Below, one piece after another: positions 8,049-16,874 of a stretch of 64,000 bases of DNA. The notes below the pieces were generated by a model. That model worked only from the letters and a program-made list of their open reading frames with translations. It was not told the DNA's origin and ran no database searches. The stretch comes from Streptomyces sp. NBC_00670. Its GTDB lineage: Bacteria; Actinomycetota; Actinomycetes; Streptomycetales; Streptomycetaceae. Location: assembly GCF_036226765.1 (NCBI RefSeq), contig NZ_CP109017.1, positions 5,395,001 through 5,459,000 on the forward strand, given 5' to 3'. The position numbers were made by a program, and so were the translations under genes. Numbering within the stretch: position 1 is the stretch's first letter; each line of letters starts with the position of its first letter.

Positions 8049-8888
8049 ATGCCCCAGCACACCTCCGGGTCCGACCGGGCGGCCATCCCCCCAGCCGCCC
8101 GCGACGGCGGCACCGTGCGCCCGCCCGCTCCCTCGACCCTCGACGAGTTGTGGCGGACGTACAAGGCGACGGGGGACGAACGGCTGCGGGAACAGCTGAT
8201 CCTGCACTACTCACCGCTGGTGAAGTACGTGGCCGGCCGGGTCAGCGTCGGCCTGCCGCCCAACGTCGAACAGGCCGACTTCGTCTCCTCCGGAGTCTTC
8301 GGCCTGATCGACGCCATCGAGAAGTACGACATCGGCCGCGAAATCAAGTTCGAGACCTACGCCATCACCCGCATCCGCGGCGCCATGATCGACGAACTGC
8401 GCGCCCTGGACTGGATCCCGCGCTCGGTACGGCAGAAGGCGCGCAACGTCGAACGGGCCTACACCACACTGGAGGCACGGCTCAGACGCACCCCCACCGA
8501 GAGCGAGGTCGCCGCCGAACTCGGCATCCGCGTGGACGACCTCCACGCCGTCTTCAGCCAGCTCTCCCTGGCCAACGTGGTCGCCCTGGAGGAGATCCTG
8601 CACATCGGCGGCGAGGGCGGCGGCCTCAGCCTGATGGACACCCTCGAGGACACCGCCGCCGACAACCCGGTCGAAGTCGCCGAGGACCGCGAACTGCGCC
8701 GGTTCCTCGCCCGGGCCATCAACACCCTGCCCGAACGCGAGAAGACCGTCGTCACGCTGTACTACTTCGAAGGCCTCACCCTCGCCGAGATCGGCAACGT
8801 ACTCGGCGTCACCGAGAGTCGCGTCAGCCAGATCCACACCAAATCGGTTCTGCAACTACGCGCCAAACTGGCCGGTTTCGGCCGGTGA
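8049..8888 (+). CDS. whiG: Sporulation sigma factor WhiG
   Basis: RNA polymerase sigma factor of the FliA/WhiG group, 279 residues, that commits aerial hyphae to sporulation in Streptomyces. Region 2 (LREQLILHYSPLVKYVAGRV through FETYAITRIRGAMIDELRALD) and the region 4 helix-turn-helix (LTLAEIGNVLGVTESRVSQI) are intact and very close to the S. coelicolor protein as I remember it. Known WhiG targets include whiH and whiI; WhiG is held by the anti-sigma factor RsiG with c-di-GMP. None of these partners is encoded in the window. Confidence 0.97.
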   Translation: MPQHTSGSDRAAIPPAARDGGTVRPPAPSTLDELWRTYKATGDERLREQLILHYSPLVKYVAGRVSVGLPPNVEQADFVSSGVFGLIDAIEKYDIGREIKFETYAITRIRGAMIDELRALDWIPRSVRQKARNVERAYTTLEARLRRTPTESEVAAELGIRVDDLHAVFSQLSLANVVALEEILHIGGEGGGLSLMDTLEDTAADNPVEVAEDRELRRFLARAINTLPEREKTVVTLYYFEGLTLAEIGNVLGVTESRVSQIHTKSVLQLRAKLAGFGR

Positions 8889-9019
8889 CCCGGCCGACCG
8901 AACCCCGGTGCCACTGGCCACGGGCGCGAGCGAGGACGAACACGGGTGAGGGCGAGGACCGGACACGGGTGTGAGCGAAGCCGCTGCCGCCCGCCGGGGT
9001 CCCTCCGTACAGTGGGTGT

Positions 9020-9601
9020 GTGCCAAGGATTCGAGCGGCCTCCGTGGCCGAGCACCGGTCGATGCAGCGAGCCGCCCTGCTGGACGCGGCGCGGTCCCTG
9101 CTGTCCGAAGGTGGAACGGAAGCACTGACCTTCCCCGCCCTCGCCCAGCGCACCGGACTCGCGCGCTCCTCCGTCTACGAGTACTTCCGCTCCCGCGCCG
9201 CCGTCGTCGAAGAACTGTGCGAGGTCGACTTCCCCGTCTGGGCGGCCGACGTCCTGGCCGCGATGGAACGCGCCGGGACCCCCGAGGGCAAGGTCGAGGC
9301 CTACGTACGCCAGCAGCTCGCCCTCGTCGGGGACCGACGGCACCGCGCCGTCGTCGCCATCTCCGCCAGCGAACTGGACGCCGGCGCCCGGGAGAAGATC
9401 CGCGCCGCCCACGGTGCACTCGTGACCCTGGTCGTCGAGGCCCTCGCCGCCCTCGGGCACGAACAGCCCCGCATGGCGGCGATGCTGCTCCAGGGCATCG
9501 TCGACGCGGCCGTGCGCCGCATCGAGTTCGGCGCGGCCGAGGACCCCGGGACGATCACCGACGCCGCGGTCGCCCTCGCCCTGCGGGGCGTCCGGGGCTG
9601 A
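9020..9601 (+). CDS. TetR family transcriptional regulator
   Basis: TetR-type repressor of 193 residues. The N-terminal helix-turn-helix is clear (LTFPALAQRTGLARSSVYEY, about residues 36-55) and follows a helix AALLDAARSLLSEGG. The C-terminal ligand domain is not assignable to a known effector. GTG 9020 is the likely start; no strong ribosome binding site is visible. It lies 131 nt after whiG and ends 34 nt before the stop of the convergent M23-like gene. Its target is unknown; autoregulation is the default guess. Confidence 0.85.
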   Translation: MPRIRAASVAEHRSMQRAALLDAARSLLSEGGTEALTFPALAQRTGLARSSVYEYFRSRAAVVEELCEVDFPVWAADVLAAMERAGTPEGKVEAYVRQQLALVGDRRHRAVVAISASELDAGAREKIRAAHGALVTLVVEALAALGHEQPRMAAMLLQGIVDAAVRRIEFGAAEDPGTITDAAVALALRGVRG

Positions 9602-9634
9602 CGCCGGACCGGCCGCTGCCCCGAAGGTCCCCGG

Positions 9635-10471
9635 TCACGGCGCACCCGGCACCGGCAGCAGCCGGGACGGTCCCCGGCGCAGCAGCCAGGGTGGCAGCAG
9701 GGAGAGCGGGTCGAGATAGGCCTCGCCCCGGCGCAGCCCCCAATGCAGACAGCCCGTGGGACAGTGCCGCGGACCCGGCTCCGCGAGGAAGCCGACCACG
9801 TCGCCCGGCGCGACCACGTCGCCCTTGTGCACGGAGGCGCGCACGGACTGATAGGTGGTGCGCAGCGGCGGGGCGCCGGTCCCCGCCAGCTCCACCGAGA
9901 CGACCCCGAGCCCGCCGACCGGCCCCGCGAAGGAGACCCGCCCCGCCGCGACGGCCCGCACGGGAGCACCCGGCGCCGCCGCCAGATCCACCCCGCGATG
10001 CCCCGGCCCGTAGGCCGACGCCGGCGGCTCCCACCCGCGCAGCACCGTGGGGCGCACACCGACGGGCCATGTACGGGCGAGGGCGAGGGCGGGGACGGGG
10101 ATGGCGGGGGCGGGGGTGACGGGCGGTGGTGCGGAAACGGGGGGAGGGGCCCCCGCCCCCCTACCCCCCACCCCACCCCTCCCCGAACCCCCCGCCCACG
10201 CCCCCGCCGGCACCGCCGTCGCCAGCGTCGCGAGCAGCAGCCCCGCCCACAGCGCCGACCGCCGTATCCCCGGCCGCCCCGCCCCAGCCCGCGTGACCGC
10301 CCCAGCCCCAGGCCCAGCTGCAACCTCTGGCCCAACCGCAGCCCCTGGCCCCGGCCCCACCCCAGGCGCCGTCCCCGTTCCTGTCCCCAGCCCCAGCCCC
10401 AGCCCCAGCTCCAGTCCTGGCCCGGCCCCTGTCACCTCGGAGATCTTCGCTCTCCGTTGCCTCGTTCGCAT
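9635..10471 (-). CDS. Exported LytM/M23-fold protein with degenerate active site
   Basis: Predicted secreted protein of 278 residues with a LytM (peptidase M23) domain. H158 and D162 (GHRGVD) and H243 (CLHWG) match the zinc ligands. The two other active-site histidines are missing: the H-x-H motif reads C241-L-H243, and the position after TY reads Q208-S209. That pattern is typical of LytM domains that regulate other hydrolases. The signal-like segment (RRSALWAGLLLATLATAVPAGAWA) is at residues 70-93, behind ~65 residues of Gly/Pro/Leu repeats encoded by CCCCAG-type tandem repeats, so the true start may lie downstream of 10471. No ribosome binding site supports the ATG at 10471. Confidence 0.75.
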   Translation of the reverse strand: MRTRQRRAKISEVTGAGPGLELGLGLGLGTGTGTAPGVGPGPGAAVGPEVAAGPGAGAVTRAGAGRPGIRRSALWAGLLLATLATAVPAGAWAGGSGRGGVGGRGAGAPPPVSAPPPVTPAPAIPVPALALARTWPVGVRPTVLRGWEPPASAYGPGHRGVDLAAAPGAPVRAVAAGRVSFAGPVGGLGVVSVELAGTGAPPLRTTYQSVRASVHKGDVVAPGDVVGFLAEPGPRHCPTGCLHWGLRRGEAYLDPLSLLPPWLLRRGPSRLLPVPGAP

Positions 10472-10742
10472 GGGGAGACTCTGCCGTGATCGGCGAAAGC
10501 CTGCTGGAGCCTGTGGACAACTCGCCGGTTGTGGACATCGGCGTCACCCGGTGCTCCGCGGGTCCCGTACACTTCAGGTGGCGACCCGGGCCACCGGGTC
10601 GACTTCGCACGCCCCGGCACGTGATCCGGCAACGGTCCGTGTCAGCGCCCCTCGGTCCTTCGTGGCAGGGCGCACCGCGGGCGTCAGGCGCGGGTGCTGT
10701 CCGGCATCCGCGGCACAACCGAGAAATTCGAGGAGAGCGGCC

Positions 10743-11648
10743 ATGGCCGTCGTCACGATGCGGGAGCTGCTGGAGAGCGGCGTCCACTTCGGTCACCAGA
10801 CCCGTCGTTGGAACCCGAAGATGAAGCGGTTCATCTTCACGGAGCGCAACGGCATCTACATCATCGACCTGCTCCAGTCGCTGTCGTACATCGACCGCGC
10901 CTACGAGTTCGTCAAGGAGACCGTCGCCCACGGCGGCACGGTCATGTTCGTCGGTACGAAGAAGCAGGCGCAGGAGGCCATCGCGGAGCAGGCCACCCGC
11001 GTCGGCATGCCCTACGTGAACCAGCGCTGGCTGGGCGGCATGCTCACCAACTTCTCGACCGTCTACAAGCGGCTGCAGCGCCTCAAGGAGCTGGAGCAGA
11101 TCGACTTCGAGGACGTGGCCGCCTCCGGCCTCACCAAGAAGGAGCTCCTGGTCCTCTCCCGCGAGAAGGCCAAGCTGGAGAAGACCCTCGGCGGTATCCG
11201 CGAGATGCAGAAGGTGCCCAGCGCCGTCTGGATCGTGGACACCAAGAAGGAGCACATCGCGGTCGGTGAGGCCCGGAAGCTCAACATCCCGGTCGTCGCC
11301 ATCCTGGACACCAACTGCGACCCCGACGAGGTCGACTACAAGATCCCGGGCAACGACGACGCGATCCGCTCCGTCACCCTGCTCACCCGTGTGATCGCGG
11401 ACGCCGTCGCCGAGGGCCTCATCGCCCGCTCCGGTGCCGCCGAGAACAAGGGCGAGAAGGCCGCGGGCGAGCCGCTCGCCGAGTGGGAGCGCGACCTGCT
11501 CGAGGGTGGCGAGAAGAAGGCGGAGTCCGAGGCCGCCGCTCCGGCCGCCGAGGCCGAGAAGCCCGCCGAGACCCCTGCCGCGGAGGCTCCGGCCGCCGAG
11601 GCGGAGAAGCCGGCCGAGGCCCCGGCCGCCGAGGCCGAGCAGGCCTGA
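10743..11648 (+). CDS. rpsB: 30S ribosomal protein S2
   Basis: Ribosomal protein S2, 301 residues, a component of the small subunit. The start (VTMRELLESGVHFGHQTRRW) and the core (QRWLGGMLTNF, NIPVVAILDTNCDPDEVDY) are textbook S2. The last ~50 residues are an Ala/Glu/Pro/Lys-rich tail with two near-identical blocks (AAEAEKPAE), typical of streptomycete S2. GAGGAGAG at 10730-10737 precedes ATG 10743. It begins a translation block with tsf, separated from it by a strong hairpin. Confidence 0.98.
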   Translation: MAVVTMRELLESGVHFGHQTRRWNPKMKRFIFTERNGIYIIDLLQSLSYIDRAYEFVKETVAHGGTVMFVGTKKQAQEAIAEQATRVGMPYVNQRWLGGMLTNFSTVYKRLQRLKELEQIDFEDVAASGLTKKELLVLSREKAKLEKTLGGIREMQKVPSAVWIVDTKKEHIAVGEARKLNIPVVAILDTNCDPDEVDYKIPGNDDAIRSVTLLTRVIADAVAEGLIARSGAAENKGEKAAGEPLAEWERDLLEGGEKKAESEAAAPAAEAEKPAETPAAEAPAAEAEKPAEAPAAEAEQA

Positions 11649-11738
11649 CGCGAGGACCGGGACGCGTCCGGCACAGGCCCGCCCGGGCGGGTTCGTCCGG
11701 GCAGGCAGCCGGAACGCGTCCGGTCGTCCAGTGCGTTG

Positions 11739-11775
11739 ACGGCGGGAGCGGTGGCACGACCTCCGCTCCCGCCGT
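11739..11775 (+). terminator. Strong hairpin between rpsB and tsf
   Basis: ACGGCGGGAGCGG (11739-11751) and CCGCTCCCGCCGT (11763-11775) form a 13-bp perfect stem with an 11-nt loop, about 90 nt after the rpsB stop. It may terminate part of the rpsB transcripts, lowering tsf relative to rpsB. Confidence 0.7.
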
Positions 11776-11877
11776 TCACCCGTAGGCCGGCGGCGCCCCA
11801 CGCGGCACGCCCGAGGTGTGGACCGCGGACCCCGCCGACCGTCGATCTTCCAGACTTCGAGAAAGATTCACAGACTG

Positions 11878-12723
11878 ATGGCGAACTACACCGCCGCCGA
11901 CGTCAAGAAGCTCCGTGAGCTCACCGGCGCCGGCATGATGGACTGCAAGAAGGCGCTCGACGAGGCCGAGGGCAACGTCGACAAGGCCGTCGAGGCCCTG
12001 CGCATCAAGGGCCAGAAGGGCGTCGCCAAGCGCGAGGGCCGCTCCGCCGAGAACGGCGCCGTGGTCTCCGTCCTGGCCGACGACAACACCTCCGGCGTCC
12101 TGGTCGAGCTGAAGTGCGAGACGGACTTCGTCGCCAAGGGCGAGAAGTTCCAGGCGGTCGCCAAGGCGATCGCCGAGCACGTCGCCAAGACCTCCCCGGC
12201 GGACCTCCAGGCGCTGCTCGCCTCCGAGATCGAGGCCGGCAAGACCGTCCAGGCGTACGTGGACGAGGCCAACGCCAACCTGGGCGAGAAGATCGTCCTG
12301 GACCGCTTCGCGCAGTTCGCGGGCGGCTTCGTGACGGCGTACATGCACCGCACGATGCCCGACCTGCCGCCGCAGATCGGCGTGCTCGTCGAGCTTGACA
12401 AGGGGACCGACGAGGCCGCTGCGGTCGCCAAGGGCATCGCCCAGCACATCGCCGCGTTCGCGCCGAAGTACCTCTCCCGCGAGGACGTCCCGGCGGAGGT
12501 CGTCGAGGCCGAGCGCCGCATCGCCGAGGAGACCACCCGCGCCGAGGGCAAGCCCGAGGCCGCCCTGCCGAAGATCGTCGAGGGGCGCGTCAACGGCTTC
12601 TTCAAGGACGCCACGCTGCTCGGCCAGCCGTACGCGCTGGACAACAAGAAGTCGGTCCAGAAGGTCCTGGACGAGGCCGGTGTCACCCTGAAGCGCTTCA
12701 CGCGCATCAAGGTCGGCATCTGA
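11878..12723 (+). CDS. tsf: Translation elongation factor Ts
   Basis: EF-Ts, 281 residues, the guanine-nucleotide exchange factor for EF-Tu. The N-terminal UBA-like domain with KLRELTGAGMMDCKKAL and the core signature ELKCETDFVAK are present, followed by the two dimerisation subdomains. Length is normal for actinobacterial EF-Ts. The ribosome binding site is weak (GAGAAAG about 12 nt upstream of ATG 11878). rpsB-tsf linkage is nearly universal in bacteria. Confidence 0.98.
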   Translation: MANYTAADVKKLRELTGAGMMDCKKALDEAEGNVDKAVEALRIKGQKGVAKREGRSAENGAVVSVLADDNTSGVLVELKCETDFVAKGEKFQAVAKAIAEHVAKTSPADLQALLASEIEAGKTVQAYVDEANANLGEKIVLDRFAQFAGGFVTAYMHRTMPDLPPQIGVLVELDKGTDEAAAVAKGIAQHIAAFAPKYLSREDVPAEVVEAERRIAEETTRAEGKPEAALPKIVEGRVNGFFKDATLLGQPYALDNKKSVQKVLDEAGVTLKRFTRIKVGI

Positions 12724-12891
12724 GTCCGTACCGCGACGGGGGCGCGAGCCCTATAGGGTCGAGAGCGGCCGTCCGTGCCGTCGCGTCGTGCGTGGCACCG
12801 GTGCCGCCGGCGTCCTGAGATGTGCGGGACGTCCGGCCGGTGCCGTCCCGCACGCGCGCGTGGCGGACGACAGCACAGCTGACTGACGAGG

Positions 12892-12942
12892 AGGCCATTG
12901 CCGCGCATGGGAAGCGAACCACGCCCCCACCGGCAATGGCCT
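12892..12942 (+). terminator. Hairpin in the tsf-pyrH gap
   Basis: AGGCCATTGCC (12892-12902) pairs with GGCAATGGCCT (12932-12942), an 11-bp perfect stem with a 29-nt loop followed by TCTTCGT. It lies 39 nt before the pyrH ATG and could end tsf transcription or act as a leader structure of pyrH. An in-frame ATG (12936) of pyrH sits inside the right arm. Confidence 0.5.
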
Positions 12943-12980
12943 TCTTCGTATGTGTGACACGTAAAAGAGGCGAGATCTCC

Positions 12981-13742
12981 ATGACCACCAAGGCCGAGAA
13001 GAGCGACGACGGCGGCAAAGTGCCCGGCCGGTATCTGCTGAAGCTGTCCGGGGAGGCGTTCTCCGGCGGCGGCGGGCTCGGCGTCGATCCGGACGTGGTG
13101 CACGCCATCGCGCGGGAGATCGCGGCCGTGGTGCGGGACGGCGCGCAGATCGCCGTCGTCATCGGGGGCGGCAACTTCTTCCGCGGGGCGGAGCTCCAGC
13201 AGCGCGGGATGGACCGGGCGCGCTCGGACTACATGGGCATGCTCGGCACGGTCATGAACTGCCTCGCCCTCCAGGACTTCCTGGAGAAGGAGGGCATCCA
13301 GTGCCGGGTGCAGACCGCGATCACCATGGGGCAGGTCGCCGAGCCGTACATTCCGCTGCGGGCGGTGCGGCACCTGGAGAAGGGCCGTGTGGTGATCTTC
13401 GGCGCCGGGATGGGCATGCCGTACTTCTCCACCGACACCACCGCCGCCCAGCGCGCCCTGGAGATCGACGCCGAGGCGCTGCTCATGGGCAAGAACGGCG
13501 TGGACGGGGTCTACGACTCCGACCCGAAGACCAACCCCGGCGCGGTCAAGTTCGACGCGCTCAGCTACGGCGAGGTCATCACCCGGGACCTGCGGGTCGC
13601 CGACGCCACCGCGATCACGCTGTGCCGGGACAACAAGCTGCCCATCCTGGTCTTCGAGCTGCTGACGGAGGGCAACATCGCGCGTGCCGTCAAGGGTGAG
13701 AAGATCGGCACCCTCGTGGGTGAACAGGACAGCCGGAGCTGA
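12981..13742 (+). CDS. pyrH: UMP kinase
   Basis: Uridylate kinase of the amino-acid-kinase fold, 253 residues, which phosphorylates UMP to UDP for pyrimidine supply. The phosphate-binding start LLKLSGEAFSGG, the VIGGGNFFRG loop, the GMLGTVMN segment and the uridine-nucleotide loop MGKNGVDGVYDSDPK are all present. ATG 12981 follows an AAGAGGCGAG sequence. An upstream in-frame ATG at 12936 would add 15 residues but lies in the hairpin and lacks a ribosome binding site. It precedes frr, as in most bacteria. Confidence 0.97.
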   Translation: MTTKAEKSDDGGKVPGRYLLKLSGEAFSGGGGLGVDPDVVHAIAREIAAVVRDGAQIAVVIGGGNFFRGAELQQRGMDRARSDYMGMLGTVMNCLALQDFLEKEGIQCRVQTAITMGQVAEPYIPLRAVRHLEKGRVVIFGAGMGMPYFSTDTTAAQRALEIDAEALLMGKNGVDGVYDSDPKTNPGAVKFDALSYGEVITRDLRVADATAITLCRDNKLPILVFELLTEGNIARAVKGEKIGTLVGEQDSRS

Positions 13743-13883
13743 CGGAGGCGCCCCGGACCGGGGGATGGACAATGTCCTGCCGGTCCGGAAGCGTGCAGGA
13801 ACAGGAAGAAGACGCGACGCAGCCGGCCGCCGTCCCGACCAGGATCAGATGCCGGGCCCACTCAAGACACGCAGGAGCAAGTG

Positions 13884-14441
13884 GTGATCGAAGAGACCCT
13901 CCTCGAGGCCGAGGAGAAGATGGAGAAGGCCGTCGTGGTCGCCAAGGAGGACTTCGCCGCGATCCGCACCGGCCGTGCGCACCCGGCGATGTTCAACAAG
14001 ATCGTGGCCGACTACTACGGTGCGCCGACGCCGATCAACCAGCTGGCCTCGTTCTCCGTGCCGGAGCCGCGCATGGCCGTGGTGACCCCGTTCGACAAGA
14101 CCGCGCTGCGCAACATCGAGCAGGCGATCCGCGACTCCGACCTCGGCGTCAACCCGAGCAACGACGGCAACATCATCCGCGTGGTGTTCCCGGAGCTCAC
14201 CGAGGAGCGCCGCCGGGACTACATCAAGGTCGCCAAGACCAAGGGCGAGGATGCCAAGATCTCCATCCGTTCGGTGCGCCGCAAGGCCAAGGACACCATC
14301 GACAAGCTGATCAAGGACGGCGAGATCGGCGAGGACGAGGGCCGCCGCGCGGAGAAGGAGCTCGACGACACCACCGCCAAGTACGTCGCCCAGGTGGACG
14401 AGCTGCTCAAGCACAAGGAAGCCGAGCTGCTCGAGGTCTGA
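13884..14441 (+). CDS. frr: Ribosome recycling factor
   Basis: RRF, 185 residues, which with EF-G splits post-termination ribosomes. The family sequence is unmistakable (AAIRTGRAHPAMFNKI, TPFDKTALRNIEQAI, LTEERRRDYIKVAK, RRKAKDTIDKL). Two adjacent GTG codons occur; GTG 13884 is chosen because AGGAG (13873-13877) is 6 nt upstream and it gives the usual MIEETLL start. The stop overlaps the cdsA start by one base. Confidence 0.97.
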   Translation: MIEETLLEAEEKMEKAVVVAKEDFAAIRTGRAHPAMFNKIVADYYGAPTPINQLASFSVPEPRMAVVTPFDKTALRNIEQAIRDSDLGVNPSNDGNIIRVVFPELTEERRRDYIKVAKTKGEDAKISIRSVRRKAKDTIDKLIKDGEIGEDEGRRAEKELDDTTAKYVAQVDELLKHKEAELLEV

Positions 14442-15628
14442 TGAACGACTCATCCTGGGGGGCGCCGCCGCAGGCCGGGTACGGAAGGGGGCCCGACCGG
14501 GGCCCCTTCCGGGGGGCCGCACCGGCGGGTCCCGCCTACGACGCGCGGGACGCCCACGGTCCGTCGCAGACTCGGCCCATGCCCATCGTGCCCGACGTGC
14601 CCGCACCCGGCGGGGACCAGGACGGCCGGGGGACCGCCGCACCGGGCGGCCCCCCGTTCCACCACCCGGCCCCGCCGCAGCCGCCCTACGGGACCCCGCC
14701 GCCCCCCGGTGCCCAGCCGTACCCGGGGGCCCAGCCGCAGAAGCCGGAGCCCATGCCCGAGCCAGCCGCCGCCCAGCCGGCGCCCGTGCCCCAGTCGGGC
14801 CCGCCGCCGAAGAAGAGCGCGGGCCGTGACCTGGGCGCGGCCATAGGGGTCGGCGTCGGGCTCGGCGTGGTCATCATCGCGTCGCTGTTCTTCGTCAAGG
14901 CCGTGTTCGTCGGCGTCATCGCGGTCGCCGTCGTGGTGGGGCTGTGGGAGCTCACCAGCAGGCTCCAGGAGCGCAAGGGCATCCGCGCGCCCCTGGTCCC
15001 GCTGGCGCTCGGCGGGGCCGCGATGGTCGTCGCCGGATATCTGCGGGGCGCGCAGGGCGCCTGGGTGGCGATGGCGCTCACCGCCCTCGCGGTCCTGGTG
15101 TGGCGGATGACGCAGCCGCCGGAGAACTACCTCAAGGACGTCACCGCGGGCGTGTTCGCCGCGTTCTACGTGCCGTTCCTCGCCACGTTCGTCGCCCTGA
15201 TGCTGGCCGCCGACGACGGCCCCTGGCGGGTGCTGACGTTCCTGATACTGACGGTGGTCAGCGACACCGGCGCCTACGCCGTCGGCTGGCGCTTCGGCCG
15301 GCACAAGCTCGCTCCGCGGATCAGCCCCGGCAAGACCCGCGAGGGCCTGATCGGCGCGGTCGCCTTCGCGATGGTGGCGGGCGCGCTGTGCATGCGGTAC
15401 CTCGTCGACGACGGGAAGTGGTGGCAGGGCCTGCTGCTCGGCCTCGCCGTCGCGGCCACGGCCACGCTGGGCGACCTCGGCGAGTCGATGATCAAGCGTG
15501 ACCTGGGCATCAAGGACATGGGCACGCTGCTCCCGGGCCACGGAGGCATCATGGACCGGCTCGACTCGCTGCTGCCGACGGCGCCGGTGGTGTGGTTGCT
15601 GCTGGTGGCGTTCGTCGGCTCCGGGTGA
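14441..15628 (+). CDS. cdsA: Phosphatidate cytidylyltransferase
   Basis: CDP-diacylglycerol synthase, 395 residues: CTP plus phosphatidate gives CDP-diacylglycerol, the branch point for phospholipid synthesis. The CdsA signature is intact near the C-terminus (SMIKRDLGIKDMG followed by LLPGHGGIMDRLD). About eight membrane helices follow residue ~130. The first ~125 residues are a Pro/Gly-rich cytoplasmic tail, common in streptomycete CdsA and absent from E. coli. The start overlaps the frr stop (TGATG), so the genes are coupled. Confidence 0.95.
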   Translation: MNDSSWGAPPQAGYGRGPDRGPFRGAAPAGPAYDARDAHGPSQTRPMPIVPDVPAPGGDQDGRGTAAPGGPPFHHPAPPQPPYGTPPPPGAQPYPGAQPQKPEPMPEPAAAQPAPVPQSGPPPKKSAGRDLGAAIGVGVGLGVVIIASLFFVKAVFVGVIAVAVVVGLWELTSRLQERKGIRAPLVPLALGGAAMVVAGYLRGAQGAWVAMALTALAVLVWRMTQPPENYLKDVTAGVFAAFYVPFLATFVALMLAADDGPWRVLTFLILTVVSDTGAYAVGWRFGRHKLAPRISPGKTREGLIGAVAFAMVAGALCMRYLVDDGKWWQGLLLGLAVAATATLGDLGESMIKRDLGIKDMGTLLPGHGGIMDRLDSLLPTAPVVWLLLVAFVGSG

Positions 15629-15691
15629 GCCCCGGACCGGCCGAGGCGGGCGGATTCTTCCGGGCGTACGGCGCTGAGCTGCGGTTTTCGT

Positions 15692-15732
15692 GACGAGGGA
15701 CCCGTTGTCCACAGGGCGGCGGGTCCCTCGTC
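15692..15732 (+). terminator. Strong terminator after cdsA
   Basis: GACGAGGGACCCG (15692-15704) and CGGGTCCCTCGTC (15720-15732) form a 13-bp perfect stem with a 15-nt loop, between the cdsA stop and the rlmN start. It separates the pyrH-frr-cdsA block from rlmN. Confidence 0.75.
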
Positions 15733-15757
15733 GTCCGTCTGCGACACTGGTAGGACC

Positions 15758-16864
15758 ATGCCCAAGCCCGGAGAACTCACTTTCGTCGCGCCGCGCGGTG
15801 CCAAGAAGCCGCCGCGGCACCTTGCCGACCTCTCGCCCGCCGAGCGCAAGGAGGCCGTCGCCGCGATCGGCGAGAAGCCGTTCCGCGCCAAGCAGCTCTC
15901 GCAGCACTACTTCGCCCGGTACGCGCACGACCCGCAGGAGTGGACGGACATCCCCGCCGCCTCGCGCGGCCGGCTGGGGGAGGCGCTGCTGCCTGAGCTG
16001 ATGACGGTCGTCCGGCATCTGTCGACCGACCAGGACACCACCCGCAAGACCCTCTGGCGGCTGTTCGACGGCACGCTCGTCGAGTCCGTGCTGATGCGCT
16101 ACCCGGACCGGGTGACCATGTGCATCAGCTCGCAGGCCGGCTGCGGCATGAACTGCCCGTTCTGCGCCACCGGCCAGGCGGGCCTGGACCGCAACCTGTC
16201 GACCGCCGAGATCGTGCACCAGATCGTCGACGGCATGCGCGCCCTGCGCGACGGCGAGATCCCCGGCGGCCCCGCCCGGCTGTCCAACATCGTCTTCATG
16301 GGCATGGGCGAACCGCTCGCCAACTACAACCGGGTCGTCGCCGCGATCCGCCGGCTCACCGACCCCGAGCCGGACGGCCTCGGGCTGTCCCAGCGCGGCA
16401 TCACCGTCTCCACGGTCGGCCTCGTCCCGGCGATCCACCGGTTCACCGACGAGGGCTTCAAGTGCCGGCTCGCGATCTCCCTGCACGCCCCCGACGACGA
16501 ACTGCGCGACACCCTCGTCCCCGTCAACACGCGGTGGAAGGTGCGCGAGGTCCTGGACGCCGGGTTCGAGTACGCGGCCAGGTCCGGGCGGCGGCTGTCC
16601 ATCGAGTACGCCCTCATCCGCGACATCAACGACCAGGCGTGGCGCGGCGACCGGCTCGGCCGGCTCCTCAAGGGCCGCCCGGTGCACGTCAACCTGATCC
16701 CGCTCAACCCGACGCCCGGCTCGAAGTGGACCGCCTCGCGGCCCGAGGACGAGAAGGCGTTCGTCGAGGCGATCGCCGCGCACGGTGTGCCGGTGACGAT
16801 CCGGGACACCCGGGGCCAGGAGATCGACGGCGCCTGCGGCCAGCTCGCGGCGACCGAGCGGTAG
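15758..16864 (+). CDS. rlmN: 23S rRNA/tRNA (adenine-C2) methyltransferase RlmN
   Basis: Radical-SAM methyltransferase of 368 residues that methylates C2 of adenine in 23S rRNA (A2503 in E. coli) and some tRNAs. The cluster motif C129-x3-C133-x2-C136 (CGMNCPFC) binds the 4Fe-4S cluster. C122 (MCISSQ) and C360 (GACGQLA) match the conserved cysteines of the E. coli enzyme, where the C-terminal one becomes the methyl carrier. FMGMGEPLANYN is the SAM-binding GEP motif. The RlmN rather than Cfr assignment rests on context and overall sequence. Confidence 0.95.
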   Translation: MPKPGELTFVAPRGAKKPPRHLADLSPAERKEAVAAIGEKPFRAKQLSQHYFARYAHDPQEWTDIPAASRGRLGEALLPELMTVVRHLSTDQDTTRKTLWRLFDGTLVESVLMRYPDRVTMCISSQAGCGMNCPFCATGQAGLDRNLSTAEIVHQIVDGMRALRDGEIPGGPARLSNIVFMGMGEPLANYNRVVAAIRRLTDPEPDGLGLSQRGITVSTVGLVPAIHRFTDEGFKCRLAISLHAPDDELRDTLVPVNTRWKVREVLDAGFEYAARSGRRLSIEYALIRDINDQAWRGDRLGRLLKGRPVHVNLIPLNPTPGSKWTASRPEDEKAFVEAIAAHGVPVTIRDTRGQEIDGACGQLAATER

Positions 16865-16874
16865 GCCGGGCTCC

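Noticed and set aside
10290..10440. Closely spaced short repeats considered as a CRISPR-like array
   Set aside because: The units are 6-12 bp with no unique spacers of constant length and no cas genes; this is a coding low-complexity tract.
10512..10520. Perfect match to the Streptomyces DnaA box (TTGTCCACA on the minus strand), with another at 15705-15713
   Set aside because: Isolated single sites, one of them in a terminator loop; there is no cluster and no origin gene context, and this many matches are expected by chance.
15751..15757. TAGGAC just before rlmN as a -10 box for a leaderless mRNA
   Set aside because: It ends one base before the ATG, so transcription would start inside the coding sequence.
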